DNA of 64,000 nt from Candidatus Dechloromonas phosphoritropha (GCA_016722705.1 JADKGN010000004.1:2542001-2606000); one strand, 5' to 3'. Positions 27,822 through 38,627 are shown, counted from the stretch's first letter. The notes: generated by a model not told the origin, from the letters alone. Numbers and translations are program-made.

Positions 27822-28219
27822 GCGATCTCGACCCCGCGCTGCCGTGGCTCGACGCGCTCAAGTGGGACGCCGACGGCATGATTCCGGCGATCGCCCAGGG
27901 CGAGAGCGGGCGGATCGTGATGTTCGCCTGGATGAATCGCGATTCGCTGCAGGAAACCGTGCGCAGCGGCAACGCGGTATACTGGTCGCGTTCACGGCAG
28001 CGTCTGTGGCGCAAGGGTGAGGAATCGGGCCACTTCCAGAAAGTGAAATCCATCCGCACCGATTGCGACGGCGACGTGCTGTTGCTGGCGATCGAGCAGG
28101 TGGGCGGGATCGCCTGCCACACCGGGCGCGCAAGCTGTTTTTTCAACGAGTTGCATGGGGAACGCTGGGTTCCCGTCGATCCGGTTCTAAAAGACCCTAA
28201 GGAAATCTACGCAAGATGA
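27818..28219 (+). CDS. hisI: Phosphoribosyl-AMP cyclohydrolase
   Basis: 133 residues, GTG start overlapping hisF (GTGA). Zn/Mg enzyme that opens the adenine ring of PR-AMP. Motifs: VMFAWMNRDSLQET, YWSRSRQRLWRKGEESGH and the Cys-bearing RTDCDGDVLL and ACHTGRASCFF. Monofunctional; hisE is a separate overlapping gene. Confidence 0.96.
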   Translation: MSDLDPALPWLDALKWDADGMIPAIAQGESGRIVMFAWMNRDSLQETVRSGNAVYWSRSRQRLWRKGEESGHFQKVKSIRTDCDGDVLLLAIEQVGGIACHTGRASCFFNELHGERWVPVDPVLKDPKEIYAR

Positions 28220-28641
28220 GCAAGTCAGAAGACACAGACAAGTCGGAACCCATTGAAAAGGTGGAGAAGATGGAAAAGATGGGTAAGTATGATGTCCTGC
28301 ACCGTCTCTCCGAAACGCTTGCAGCCCGCCGCCACGCCGACCCGGAATCGTCGTACACGGCACAACTCTTCGCCAACGGTCCCGATTCCATCCTGAAAAA
28401 GATCGGTGAGGAATGCTTTGAGTTGATCATGGCCGGCAAGGAGGGCAAACGCCTGAAAATCGTCTGGGAATCGACCGACGTGGTCTACCATCTCATGGTG
28501 CTTCTCGCGTTCTACGGCTTGGGTGCCGATGACGTGTTGCAGGAACTGCGCCGCCGCGAAGGTATCTCCGGCATCGACGAGAAGAAGTCGCGAGGCACCG
28601 GCCACGATCACCATAAGAAGGCGAAGGACGGCCACAAGTGA
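28216..28641 (+). CDS. hisE: Phosphoribosyl-ATP pyrophosphatase with charged tails
   Basis: 141 residues; the family core is about 90-105. Core from about residue 24: DVLHRLSETLAARR, SYTAQLF, KKIGEECFELIMAGK, ESTDVVYHLMVLL (MazG-like metal-binding acidic residues). Extra parts: an N-terminal Lys/Glu repeat (KVEKMEKMGK) and a C-terminal His/Lys tail ending HDHHKKAKDGHK. An internal start at the Met codons of the repeat is possible. It overlaps hisI by 4 bp and hinT by 4 bp. Confidence 0.93.
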   Translation: MSKSEDTDKSEPIEKVEKMEKMGKYDVLHRLSETLAARRHADPESSYTAQLFANGPDSILKKIGEECFELIMAGKEGKRLKIVWESTDVVYHLMVLLAFYGLGADDVLQELRRREGISGIDEKKSRGTGHDHHKKAKDGHK

Positions 28642-28988
28642 ACGACTGCATTTTCTGCAAGATCGTCGCTGGCAGCATTCCCTGCCAGAAGGTGTTCGAG
28701 GACGACGAAATCCTTGCCTTCAAGGATCTTTATCCGCAGCGCCCGGTCCACTTTCTGGTGATACCGAAAAGGCACATTACTTCGCTGGCGACGGCAACCG
28801 CGGACGATGTTCCGGTACTCGGCGCCATGCTGGCCAAGGCCAACGAAATCGCAGCGGCGCAGGGTAGCCCGGACGGCTTCCGCGTCATCATCAACAATGG
28901 GCGGGTGGGGAATCAGGAAGTGCCTCACCTGCACATGCATGTCGTGGGCGGACCGGATCCGGTTGGCCCCATGCTCAAACGCCTCTAG
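28638..28988 (+). CDS. hinT: HIT-family nucleotide hydrolase (HinT-like)
   Basis: 116 residues, GTG start overlapping hisE. Purine nucleoside phosphoramidase type. Starts CIFCKIVAGSIP and ends with the histidine triad HLHMHVVGG. Placement between hisE and tatA is a known betaproteobacterial arrangement. Confidence 0.94.
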   Translation: MNDCIFCKIVAGSIPCQKVFEDDEILAFKDLYPQRPVHFLVIPKRHITSLATATADDVPVLGAMLAKANEIAAAQGSPDGFRVIINNGRVGNQEVPHLHMHVVGGPDPVGPMLKRL

Positions 28989-28997
28989 GAGACAGAT

Positions 28998-29228
28998 ATG
29001 GGTAGTTTTTCCATCTGGCACTGGTTGATCGTACTGGTTATTGTGATGCTGATCTTTGGCACCAAGAAACTGCGCAACGTCGGGCAGGATCTCGGCGGCG
29101 CGGTCAAGGGCTTCAAGGACGGCATGAAGGACGCCGCGGCGACCGACCAGCCGGCCGCCAGTGCACCGCCCGAGAAGGTCGGCGGGCAGACCATCGACGT
29201 CGAAGTGAAGGAAAAGACCCTGTCCTGA
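28998..29228 (+). CDS. tatA: Sec-independent translocase subunit TatA
   Basis: 76 residues. N-terminal membrane helix (WHWLIVLVIVMLIFGTKKL) then an amphipathic helix with the Phe-Gly hinge and LRNVGQDLGGAVKGFKDG, then a charged tail. Forms the pore of the twin-arginine pathway. 9 bp after hinT. Confidence 0.95.
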   Translation: MGSFSIWHWLIVLVIVMLIFGTKKLRNVGQDLGGAVKGFKDGMKDAAATDQPAASAPPEKVGGQTIDVEVKEKTLS

Positions 29229-29296
29229 TCGGCTTGCCGGCGTGGCGTGCCGCGTGAGCGGTTCCGCGTCCCGCGGTTGTCCAGCGGTCCACTCTC

Positions 29297-29701
29297 ATGT
29301 TCGATATCGCGTTTTCCGAACTCATGATCATCGGCGTCGTCGCCCTGCTCGTCATCGGGCCGGAGAAGCTGCCCAAGGTGGCGCGCACGCTCGGCCATCT
29401 GCTCGGTCGTGCGCAACGCTATGTCAATGACGTCAAGTCTGACATCAGTCGCGAAATCCAGCTCGACGAACTGAAGAAGCTGCAGACCGAGGTCACCGAA
29501 TCGGCACGCTCGATCGAAGATTCGGTACGCAAGGAATTCGACGACGCGCGCTCGGCCGTCGAAGTGCCGGCCCAGGCGGCGGCTGCCGAACTGGACGATG
29601 CAGCGAAGCAACTCGGTGAAGAAACCGCCGCGCCCGAACCGCCAGCCGCCGACCAGCCTGGCAAGCCTGCTGCCGACCCACCGGACAAGCCTGCCGCATG
29701 A
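29297..29701 (+). CDS. tatB: Sec-independent translocase subunit TatB
   Basis: 134 residues. One N-terminal helix starting MFDIAFSELMIIGVVALLVI, with the GPEKLPKVARTLG hinge region, a long amphipathic helix and an Ala/Pro-rich tail. Works with TatC as the twin-arginine signal receptor. Stop overlaps the tatC start (ATGA). Confidence 0.95.
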   Translation: MFDIAFSELMIIGVVALLVIGPEKLPKVARTLGHLLGRAQRYVNDVKSDISREIQLDELKKLQTEVTESARSIEDSVRKEFDDARSAVEVPAQAAAAELDDAAKQLGEETAAPEPPAADQPGKPAADPPDKPAA

Positions 29702-30537
29702 GCGATCCAGTGCAGGATTCGCCGGACGAAACATCGTTCATGTCGCACCTCGTCGAACTGCGCGACCGCCTGTTGCGCAGCGTGATCGCGGTCGCGGTCA
29801 TGCTCGGCATCCTGGCCATCTATCCGGGGCCGGCGGCCATCTACGACTTTCTCGCGGCGCCGCTCACCGCAGCCTTACCGCAAGGCACGAACATGATCGC
29901 GATCGGCGTCATCACGCCGTTCATGGTGCCGCTCAAGGTGACCGCCATGGTCGCCTTCGTCGCGGCCCTGCCGTTCATCCTCTACCAGGCCTGGGCTTTC
30001 ATCGCGCCAGGGCTCTATGCGCACGAAAAGCGGCTTGGCATTCCGCTGATTATTTCGAGCACTCTCCTGTTCATGCTCGGCATCGCCTTCTGTTACTACT
30101 TCGTCTTCGGGCAGGTCTTCAGCTTCATTGCCAGCTTTGCGCCGAAAAGCATCACGCCGGCTCCTGATATCGAGGCCTACCTGTCGTTCGTGATGACCAT
30201 GTTCCTCGCTTTCGGCGTCGCCTTCGAAGTTCCGGTGGCGCTCGTCGTGCTGGTCAAGATGGGCGTGGTGACAGTGGAAAAGCTGAAGGAGTGGCGTTCC
30301 TATTTCATCGTCGGCGCCTTCATCGTCGCCGCCGTGGTGACGCCACCCGATGTGGTATCGCAACTGGCGCTGGCGATCCCAATGTGCCTGCTTTACGAAC
30401 TGGGCATCCTGGCGGCGCGTTTTGTCTCCAGACCGGCGCCAGCGGAGCCGGTTGCGGTCGACCCCGAATCCGGGGCAAAAATCGATACCGAGATGGACAG
30501 CGCGGAGGAGGAATTCCGCAAGCTCTCCGGCAAGTAG
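29698..30537 (+). CDS. tatC: Sec-independent translocase subunit TatC
   Basis: 279 residues with six membrane helices. Starts ETSFMSHLVELRDRLLRSV (conserved cytoplasmic loop for signal-peptide binding) and has PFILYQAWAFIAPGLYAHEKR and VVTPPDVVSQLALAIPM. Last gene of the his-hinT-tat run; converges with the amidotransferase gene that ends at 30538. Confidence 0.96.
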   Translation: MSDPVQDSPDETSFMSHLVELRDRLLRSVIAVAVMLGILAIYPGPAAIYDFLAAPLTAALPQGTNMIAIGVITPFMVPLKVTAMVAFVAALPFILYQAWAFIAPGLYAHEKRLGIPLIISSTLLFMLGIAFCYYFVFGQVFSFIASFAPKSITPAPDIEAYLSFVMTMFLAFGVAFEVPVALVVLVKMGVVTVEKLKEWRSYFIVGAFIVAAVVTPPDVVSQLALAIPMCLLYELGILAARFVSRPAPAEPVAVDPESGAKIDTEMDSAEEEFRKLSGK

Positions 30538-31344
30538 TCAGGCCGCTTTGCGCTCCGGTCCAGGTACCGTTTCACGCGTCTGCACCGGAACTCCTTCCTC
30601 GAACCACCACAGCGTCCCGGCCGGCATGGTTTCCCAGATTTCGTTGTCGGTCAGCGGCAGTGTGGCGATCACCGCGACGCGATCCTCGGGAGACGTCACG
30701 TCGCTGAAGTCGACAGTCACATCCTGGTCCTTCAGGTGGGCCTGGGCAAAGGGTGCCTGGCGAACGATGTAGGCGAGCTTGGTCGACGCATGCGCGAACA
30801 GCCAGTCGCCGTTGGAAAGGAGGAAGTTGAATTCGCCGTGGCAGGCAATTTCCAGCGTCAGTTCATGAATCGCGGCAAACAATTCGGCGCGCTCGGGCGG
30901 CGTGCTGGCGAAGCGCCGGCGCAGGCGCTGCAGCAGCCAGCAGAAGGCGCGCTCGCTGTCGGTCACCCCGACCGGTACGCAGTTGCCGTCGAGTTCGGGC
31001 GCGAAATCGAGCAGGTTGCCATTGTGGGCAAAGATCCAGTAGCGGCCCCACAGTTCGCGCATGAACGGGTGCGTGTTCTCGAGCCCGACGCCGCCCTGCG
31101 TTGCCTTGCGGATGTGGGCGATGACGTTCTTCGAGCGGATTGGATACTGGCGGACCAATTCGGCCACCGGCGAAGCGCAGGAAGGCTTGGGATCGAGGAA
31201 GACGCGCGTGCCCATCCCCTCGAAGAAGGCGATGCCCCAGCCGTCGGTATGGACATCGGTGGCGCCGCCACGCGCCTGAAAGCCGGTGAACGAAAAGCAG
31301 ATGTCGGTCGGCACGTTGCAGTTCATGCCGAGTAACTGGCACAT
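30538..31344 (-). CDS. Class II glutamine amidotransferase, YafJ-like
   Basis: 268 residues. Starts MCQLLGMN, so Cys2 becomes the N-terminal nucleophile after Met removal. Other Ntn signatures: DGWGIAFFEG, AHIRKATQGGVGLENTHPF, FAHNGNL. Compact YafJ-type protein without a synthetase domain; the physiological substrate is unknown. It follows the protease gene closely (3 bp) on the minus strand. Confidence 0.9.
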   Translation of the reverse strand: MCQLLGMNCNVPTDICFSFTGFQARGGATDVHTDGWGIAFFEGMGTRVFLDPKPSCASPVAELVRQYPIRSKNVIAHIRKATQGGVGLENTHPFMRELWGRYWIFAHNGNLLDFAPELDGNCVPVGVTDSERAFCWLLQRLRRRFASTPPERAELFAAIHELTLEIACHGEFNFLLSNGDWLFAHASTKLAYIVRQAPFAQAHLKDQDVTVDFSDVTSPEDRVAVIATLPLTDNEIWETMPAGTLWWFEEGVPVQTRETVPGPERKAA

Positions 31345-31347
31345 GGT

Positions 31348-32502
31348 TCAGTCCTGCTCGGTGTGCATTGTCGGCCGCTTGCCGATCCTGACCTGCGTTT
31401 CGAGGATGGTCTTGTCACGGCGCAGGCGGAGGGTCGAACGTTCGTCGGGCTTGAGCTCGGCGATCACGTCGAGCATGACCTGCGGATCCTTGACCGGCTT
31501 GTCGCCGACCGTCAGCAGCACGTCGCCGGGGCGGATGCCAGCGGCATCGGCCGGGCTGCCGCGGACGACGCCGGCAATCAGCGCCCCTTCGCTATCCGGC
31601 AGGCCGAAGGATTCGGCCAGTTCGGGAGTGATTTCCTGTGCCTCGACGCCTATCCAGCCGCGCGTCACGGCGCCATTCTGGATAATCTGCTCCATGATGT
31701 TCCTGGCGCTGGAAACGGGAATCGCGAAGCCGATTCCGCTCGAGCCGCCGCTGCGCGAGTACATGGCCGTATTGATGCCGACCAGGTGGCCGTTGATGTC
31801 GACCAGCGCGCCGCCCGAGTTGCCCGGGTTGATCGCGGCATCGGTCTGGATGAAGTTCTCGAAGGTGTTGATCCCGAGATGCGAGCGGCCGAGCGCCGAG
31901 ACGATCCCCATGGTCACCGTCTGGCCGACACCGAACGGGTTGCCAATGGCCAGCACGACATCGCCGACGCGCAGGGTTTCCATCTGGCCGAAGGTGATCG
32001 CCGGCAGCTTGTCGGCCTTGATCTGCAGCACGGCGAGGTCGGACTCGGGATCGCTGCCGATGACCGTCGCCTTGTGGGTGTGGCCGTCGTTCAGCGAAAC
32101 CTGAATGTCCCTGGCGGCCTCGACGACGTGGAAGTTGGTCAGGATGTAGCCGTCGGCACTGACCAGGACCCCCGATCCGAGACCTGAATTCGGCTGTGGC
32201 GGAAGGTCGGGGTTTTCGCCGAAGAAGTGACGGAAGGCGGGATCGTCGAGCAGCGGGTGGCGCTGCTTCCTGACCGCCTGCGTCGTGTAGATGTGAACTA
32301 CCGCGGGCAGGGCTGCGCGCGCCGCCTCGCGATACGAAGCGGTTCCCCGGTTATCGTCGTCGGCTGGCGGTGTCGGCGCCTCGCGCACGGTGACCGGGCC
32401 TGGGCGGGAAGGCAGCCATTCCGGCTTCAGTGTGCTGGTCACGAAGAGAATGGCGACCGCAACCGTTACCGTTTGTGCAAAAATCAGCCACAACCTGCGC
32501 AT
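31348..32502 (-). CDS. HtrA/Deg-family serine protease, DegS-like
   Basis: 384 residues from the ATG at 32502; a longer reading would run into the divergent Nif3 gene. Single N-terminal membrane anchor (about residues 5-25), trypsin-like domain with His in TNFHVVE, Asp in ESDLAVLQI and Ser in NPGNSGGAL, then one PDZ domain (GSPADAAGIRPGDVLL). One PDZ and an N-terminal anchor fit DegS, which senses envelope stress; a general periplasmic protease is also possible. Only 14 bp separate it from the divergent Nif3 gene. Confidence 0.92.
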   Translation of the reverse strand: MRRLWLIFAQTVTVAVAILFVTSTLKPEWLPSRPGPVTVREAPTPPADDDNRGTASYREAARAALPAVVHIYTTQAVRKQRHPLLDDPAFRHFFGENPDLPPQPNSGLGSGVLVSADGYILTNFHVVEAARDIQVSLNDGHTHKATVIGSDPESDLAVLQIKADKLPAITFGQMETLRVGDVVLAIGNPFGVGQTVTMGIVSALGRSHLGINTFENFIQTDAAINPGNSGGALVDINGHLVGINTAMYSRSGGSSGIGFAIPVSSARNIMEQIIQNGAVTRGWIGVEAQEITPELAESFGLPDSEGALIAGVVRGSPADAAGIRPGDVLLTVGDKPVKDPQVMLDVIAELKPDERSTLRLRRDKTILETQVRIGKRPTMHTEQD

Positions 32503-32516
32503 GAAAGACCGTATCG

Positions 32517-33263
32517 ATGAACCGGGAACAACTGGTGAAGTATCTGGATGAGCTGCTGCAGCCCGCGAAGTTTCGTGATTATTGCCCAAACGGACTGCAA
32601 GTGGAAGGACGCGCCGAGGTTGTGCGCATCGTCGCCGGCGTTACCGCCAGCCAGGCGTTGCTCGATATTGCCGTGGCGCGCGGAGCAGACGCCGTTCTCG
32701 TTCATCACGGTTACTTCTGGAAGGGTGAGGATGGCCGCATCATTGGCATCCGCCGGCAGCGCCTGAAAACCCTGCTCGCCAATGACATCAGCCTCCTCGC
32801 TTACCATCTGCCGCTCGATGCGCACCCCGATCTCGGCAACAATGCGCAGCTCGCGGCGCGCCTTGGCTGGTTGCCGGAAGGGCGCTTCGGCGACCAGGAC
32901 ATCGCCTGGCTCGGCAGCCTCGGCGCTCCGATCCCGGCAGGTCAACTGGCTGCGCGGATCGCCGAAGGTCTGGCGCGCGTGCCGCTGCTGATCGGCGATC
33001 CCGAGCGCCCGGTGCGCAGGATTGGCTGGTGTACGGGCGGCGCGCAGGATTACTTCGAACAGGCGATCGCACTTGGCGTCGATGCCTTCATTTCCGGAGA
33101 AATTTCCGAACAGACCGTTCATCTGGCACGCGAGAGCGGGGTGCCGTACCTGGCCTGCGGCCATCACGCGACCGAGCGCTACGGCGTCGCCGCGCTCGCC
33201 GGCCACCTCAACCGGCACTGCGGGTTGCAGTGCGAGTTCGTGGACCTCGACAACCCGGTCTAG
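32517..33263 (+). CDS. Nif3-like dinuclear metal protein (DUF34/YbgI)
   Basis: 248 residues. Metal-ligand motifs ADAVLVHHGYFWKG, LLAYHLPLDAHPDLGNNAQLA and the C-terminal LACGHHATERYG are all present. The family forms a hexameric toroid with two metals per subunit; its cell role is unsettled. Its stop codon and that of the convergent FimV-like gene share the palindrome CTAG. Confidence 0.92.
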   Translation: MNREQLVKYLDELLQPAKFRDYCPNGLQVEGRAEVVRIVAGVTASQALLDIAVARGADAVLVHHGYFWKGEDGRIIGIRRQRLKTLLANDISLLAYHLPLDAHPDLGNNAQLAARLGWLPEGRFGDQDIAWLGSLGAPIPAGQLAARIAEGLARVPLLIGDPERPVRRIGWCTGGAQDYFEQAIALGVDAFISGEISEQTVHLARESGVPYLACGHHATERYGVAALAGHLNRHCGLQCEFVDLDNPV

Positions 33264-35041
33264 ACGATGCGCTCCAGGCCGTAAGCCGACTCGAGAATCA
33301 GCATGAGGAGGACGATTTCCTCGACCACCTCGAGCGGGAAGCCGCTACGCTGGCCCTCGCGGTTGTCGTGGACCAGCCGGTACAGATAGTCCAGACAGTT
33401 CTGGGTGCCCCACGTGGCCGTCAATCGCGTGATCACATGTTCATAATCTTCGAGCGATTTGAGTCCTGACGCCGGTATTTCCAGATCCTGCCACGCGGGC
33501 ACCTGCAGGTTGAATTTCTTCCTGAGGGCAGGCAGCAGTTTCGTATAGTCGGCCCGCAACCCGCCGCGCCGATAGAGGTCGAGCAACATCAGCCAGGGCC
33601 GGGGATTGTCCGATGCGCTCTCCTCGATGTGGCGGGCAAGCGTTTCGGTTGCGCCCTGCAGGCGCCCGAAGGACAACATGATTTCGGCCAGCGCGATGGT
33701 GCTTTCATCCTGGTTATATTTGACGTCGACGGACTTGAGGTCGCCCGGTGGCCGCGAAAAGGCGTCTAGATGAAGGCCCGCCGCGGCGGCCCCCGCAGCC
33801 GCGCCGGCCGGTACGGCAACAGGCTCCGCCATCGGCGCCGGACCGGGTGCGGGCGTGGCCGGTCGCGGTGGCCTGGCGATGGCCAGCGGAACCTCATCCT
33901 CAGCCCGACGCTCGCGACGGCGCCCAAGGAAGTGGGCGAGTCCGAGCGCGATCAGACCGCCGGCCAGCGCGCTGAGCAGTACTTCCAGCCAGTTGCCGCT
34001 GGCTGCGGGCGGTAGCTCGGCAGGCTTGGCAATCGGGGCCGGCAGGCCGCCGCTGGCAGCCTCGGCGGCCTGCATCCTCTGCTGCAACACCAGTGCTTCG
34101 CTGGTCAGCGCGAGTGCCTTGTCGAGCGCTTCGATCTGCGTCGTGAGTGACTGGATCGTCGCTTGCACCTTCAGCATGCGCTCGTCGAGTTCTTCCCGGC
34201 TGCTCTTTGCAGACACGGCATTCTGCCCGGGCGCGATTTCGGCGGGCGGGGCGCCGAGCAGGACGCGATCGACTCCGCCTGCCTTGGGCGCGGCAACCGG
34301 CTTCACGATTCTGGACGGTGCCGGCGGCGGGGACGGTGGCGCAGGCGACTCCTCGCTGCGCAGCCGCGGGCGTGGCTCGGGCGGAGTGTCTCGCTCCGCT
34401 ACGAGACGTTGTCTGACATCCGGTATCGCCACCGGCGTGCCATCGGCGAGACCGGGACGGCCGCTCAGCTTCGGGTTGGTGCGCTTGAGGGCGGCCAGCA
34501 TCCGGCGTTGCTGCGCCAGATTGTCGGGGACCAGCGTTTCGGCGATGCTCTCGAGGGTATCGCCTTCGCTGGCGCGCCATTCCTGGCTGGCCGCGCCGCG
34601 GCCGCGCGTGCCGCCGACTGGCGCACCGAGGTCATTGCCCGGGGCAGGGGCGGGACTAGCGAGAACGAGGGGTTCGGGCGGCATCAGCACGTAGTCGCGC
34701 TGCAGATCGATGCCGCAAGCGGCGCGCACGCCGATTAGGAAGATCGGTTCGGAAACCGGTTTGCTTCCGGTAATCAGCAGGCGGTAGCGATCGCCCTCGC
34801 GCACCAGCTTGGTCCGCCCAGCGGAAATGACCGGTAGGTCGGATCCGCCCAGCGGCGCCAAGGTGAAACAACTCGCTTCGATGGTCTCGCCGGGTTCGGT
34901 GTTGATCGGCACCTCGGCGCGCAAGGGCTCTCCAACACGCGAGTGCAGGACGATGTCACCCAGCCCGATGGCCCAACTCTGGGTGGCTGACAGCAATGCC
35001 GCACTCAGGACGCTCAAACGCAATGTTCTCGAATTCACCAT
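33260..35041 (-). CDS. FimV/HubP-like peptidoglycan-binding membrane protein
   Basis: 593 residues. Signal peptide (ends SATQSWAIG), FimV N-terminal beta domain (LGDIVLHSRVGEPLRAEVP), LysM-type segment about residues 155-205 (EWRASEGDTLESIAETLVPD), long Pro/Ala-rich and coiled-coil stretch (about 270-325), one membrane helix (about 348-368) and a cytoplasmic part with TPR-like helices (IALAEIMLSFGRLQGATETLARHI). Known FimV/HubP proteins organise type IV pili and the cell pole; a type IV pilin gene is present at 48436. Shorter than Pseudomonas FimV. Confidence 0.85.
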   Translation of the reverse strand: MVNSRTLRLSVLSAALLSATQSWAIGLGDIVLHSRVGEPLRAEVPINTEPGETIEASCFTLAPLGGSDLPVISAGRTKLVREGDRYRLLITGSKPVSEPIFLIGVRAACGIDLQRDYVLMPPEPLVLASPAPAPGNDLGAPVGGTRGRGAASQEWRASEGDTLESIAETLVPDNLAQQRRMLAALKRTNPKLSGRPGLADGTPVAIPDVRQRLVAERDTPPEPRPRLRSEESPAPPSPPPAPSRIVKPVAAPKAGGVDRVLLGAPPAEIAPGQNAVSAKSSREELDERMLKVQATIQSLTTQIEALDKALALTSEALVLQQRMQAAEAASGGLPAPIAKPAELPPAASGNWLEVLLSALAGGLIALGLAHFLGRRRERRAEDEVPLAIARPPRPATPAPGPAPMAEPVAVPAGAAAGAAAAGLHLDAFSRPPGDLKSVDVKYNQDESTIALAEIMLSFGRLQGATETLARHIEESASDNPRPWLMLLDLYRRGGLRADYTKLLPALRKKFNLQVPAWQDLEIPASGLKSLEDYEHVITRLTATWGTQNCLDYLYRLVHDNREGQRSGFPLEVVEEIVLLMLILESAYGLERIV

Positions 35042-35157
35042 ACCCTGCTTTCGATCACTGACCGTTATCCCAATAGCAATTTTACCAGTCGGCTGGCGCC
35101 AACATCATTAACTATTGCACACTGACGGTCAATTTCACTTCAACAGGAAGGGTTGCC

Positions 35158-35859
35158 ATGGCCTTCGTCTTTCCCCCGCATCTCCCCGCGGCACTCCCGG
35201 TGACCGGCGGCACGGACTCTTTTCCGGTCCGTCGTGTCTATTGCGTCGGCCGCAACTATGCCGATCATGCCCGCGAGATGGGCGCCACCGATCAGGCCGA
35301 TGGGCGTGAGCCGCCGTTTTTCTTCATGAAGCCGGGCGATGCCGTGGTCAGCGGTACGGGCGAGATCAGCATCGCCTACCCGCCGGCAACGAACAACCTG
35401 CACCACGAAGTCGAACTGATCGTCGCCCTCGGCTCCGGTGGTACGAACGTTACGGTCGACGCGGCAAATGCCCTGATTTTTGGCTACGCCGTCGGCCTCG
35501 ACCTGACGCGCCGCGATATCCAGGCCCGGGCCAAGGAAAAGGGCCATCCGTGGGACATGGGCAAGGGCTTCGACCAGTCGGCGGTGGCCGGCACGATCCG
35601 GCCCGTCGCGCAGGCCGGGTTCCTGAAGCGCGGCCGCATCTGGCTCAAGGTCAATGGTGAAATCCGCCAGGATGGCGATCTGGCGGCGATGCTGTGGGAG
35701 GTGGGCGACATCATCGCCAATCTGTCGACGTTGGTGCGCCTCGAAGCCGGCGACCTGATCTACACCGGGACGCCGGCCGGAGTCGGGCCGTTGCTGCGCG
35801 GCGATGTGCTGGAAGGCGGTGTCGACGGCGTCGGCACGCTGCGCGCCCGGATCGTCTGA
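35158..35859 (+). CDS. Fumarylacetoacetate hydrolase-family protein
   Basis: 233 residues, AGGAAGGG ahead of the ATG. FAH fold: VYCVGRNYADHAREMG, FFMKPGDAVV, HHEVELIVALG (metal-binding Glu pair), GYAVGLDLTRRDIQ, KGFDQSAVAG and YTGTPAGVGPL. Likely an acylpyruvase or 2-keto acid hydrolase or decarboxylase; substrate not determined by sequence. Converges with paaK. Confidence 0.9.
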   Translation: MAFVFPPHLPAALPVTGGTDSFPVRRVYCVGRNYADHAREMGATDQADGREPPFFFMKPGDAVVSGTGEISIAYPPATNNLHHEVELIVALGSGGTNVTVDAANALIFGYAVGLDLTRRDIQARAKEKGHPWDMGKGFDQSAVAGTIRPVAQAGFLKRGRIWLKVNGEIRQDGDLAAMLWEVGDIIANLSTLVRLEAGDLIYTGTPAGVGPLLRGDVLEGGVDGVGTLRARIV

Positions 35860-35862
35860 AGC

Positions 35863-37158
<1,296 letters not shown>

Positions 37159-37455
37159 GGTCTGATTCCCTCCTGAACCGCGCATTTTCGCCCTGTTGGC
37201 GGAGGCGCTGCTTGAGCCAGATCAATTTGCCCTGTTTTTGCCGGTCGACCGCGCCCGTCCGCGAGCCATGCCATGGCCCGCAATCCCCCGATTGCATGGG
37301 CTGAATGGTCTCCATAATTATGAATTCCGGCAAACGACCATGGTGGCGGTTGTGATAGAATTTCAGGCTGAATCTCGGTATTTACCGGGTGGAAACGCAG
37401 GGATTTCAAGCGTGCCGCCCATCGCTCGCAACTCAACTAAACGCAAGGAAAGCGC

Positions 37456-38616
37456 ATGAAAATTCACGAATATCAGGGTAAGCAAATCCTGAAGAAATTC
37501 GGCGTTACGGTTCCGCGCGGGATCCACTGCACGTCCGTCGATGACGCGGTCAAGGCAGCGGAAACCCTGGGCGGCAGTGTCTGGGTGGTCAAGGCCCAGA
37601 TTCACGCCGGCGGCCGTGGCAAGGGCGGTGGCGTCAAGGTGGCGAAATCGCTAGAGCAAGTGCGCGAGTACGCGAACCAGATTCTCGGCATGCAACTGGT
37701 CACGCACCAGACCGGCCCGGCCGGTCAGAAGGTCCGTCACCTGCTGGTCGAGGAAGGCGCCGACATCCGCCACGAATATTACTGTGCCGCGCTGACCGAT
37801 CGCGCCACGCAGTCGGTGGCGATGATGGCCTCGTCCGAAGGCGGCATGGACATCGAGGAAGTCGCCCACAAGACCCCGGAGAAGATTATCAAGGTCTTCA
37901 TCAACCCGCTGGTCGGCATGACCGACGAGCAGGCGCAGACGCTGGCCAACGGTATCGGCGTTCCCGAGGCTTCCAGGGCGCAGGCGATGGATGTATTCAA
38001 GAAACTGTACACCTGCTACATGGAAACCGATGCCTCGCTGGCGGAAATCAACCCGCTGATCCTCGAGGGCAACGGCAACATCAAGGCGCTCGACGCCAAG
38101 TTCAACTTCGACTCCAATTCCCTCTACCGCCAGGAAGAAATCGTCGCCATGCGCGACCTCGACGAAGAGGACCCCGACGAACTGGAAGCCTCCCATTTCG
38201 ACCTCTCGTACATCTCGCTCGACGGCAACATCGGTTGCCTGGTGAATGGTGCCGGTCTGGCGATGGCGACGATGGACACGATCAAGCTGTTCGGTGCCGA
38301 GCCGGCCAACTTCCTTGACGTCGGCGGCGGCGCGACGACCGAAAAAGTCACCGAAGCCTTCAAGATCATGCTCAAGAACCCCAAGGTCAAGGGCATTCTG
38401 GTCAACATCTTCGGCGGCATCATGCGCTGCGACACCATCGCCACCGGCGTCGTCGCCGCTGCCCGCGAAACCCACCTCAGCGTGCCGCTCGTCGTGCGCA
38501 TGAAGGGTACCAACGAAGACATGGGCAAGCAGATTCTCAAGGATTCCGGCCTGCCCATCATTTCGGCCGATTCCATGGCCGATGCCGCCACCAAGATCGT
38601 CGCTGCGGTCCAGTAA
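37456..38616 (+). CDS. sucC: Succinate-CoA ligase, beta subunit
   Basis: 386 residues. TCA-cycle enzyme linking succinyl-CoA and ADP phosphorylation. ATP-grasp N-terminus MKIHEYQGKQILKKFG, VVKAQIHAGGRGKGGGVK, and C-terminal NIFGGIMRCDTIA. sucD follows after 11 bp. The 297 bp upstream hold no gene and should contain the promoter. Confidence 0.97.
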   Translation: MKIHEYQGKQILKKFGVTVPRGIHCTSVDDAVKAAETLGGSVWVVKAQIHAGGRGKGGGVKVAKSLEQVREYANQILGMQLVTHQTGPAGQKVRHLLVEEGADIRHEYYCAALTDRATQSVAMMASSEGGMDIEEVAHKTPEKIIKVFINPLVGMTDEQAQTLANGIGVPEASRAQAMDVFKKLYTCYMETDASLAEINPLILEGNGNIKALDAKFNFDSNSLYRQEEIVAMRDLDEEDPDELEASHFDLSYISLDGNIGCLVNGAGLAMATMDTIKLFGAEPANFLDVGGGATTEKVTEAFKIMLKNPKVKGILVNIFGGIMRCDTIATGVVAAARETHLSVPLVVRMKGTNEDMGKQILKDSGLPIISADSMADAATKIVAAVQ

Positions 38617-38627
38617 GGAGCTATTGA

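Noticed and set aside
32503..32589. Longer start of the HtrA-like protease
   Set aside because: Would overlap the divergent Nif3 gene; the ATG at 32502 places the membrane anchor at the N-terminus as expected.
37320..37380. Sigma-70 promoter before sucC
   Set aside because: A TAGAAT-like hexamer is visible but no convincing -35 at proper spacing, so I did not list it.
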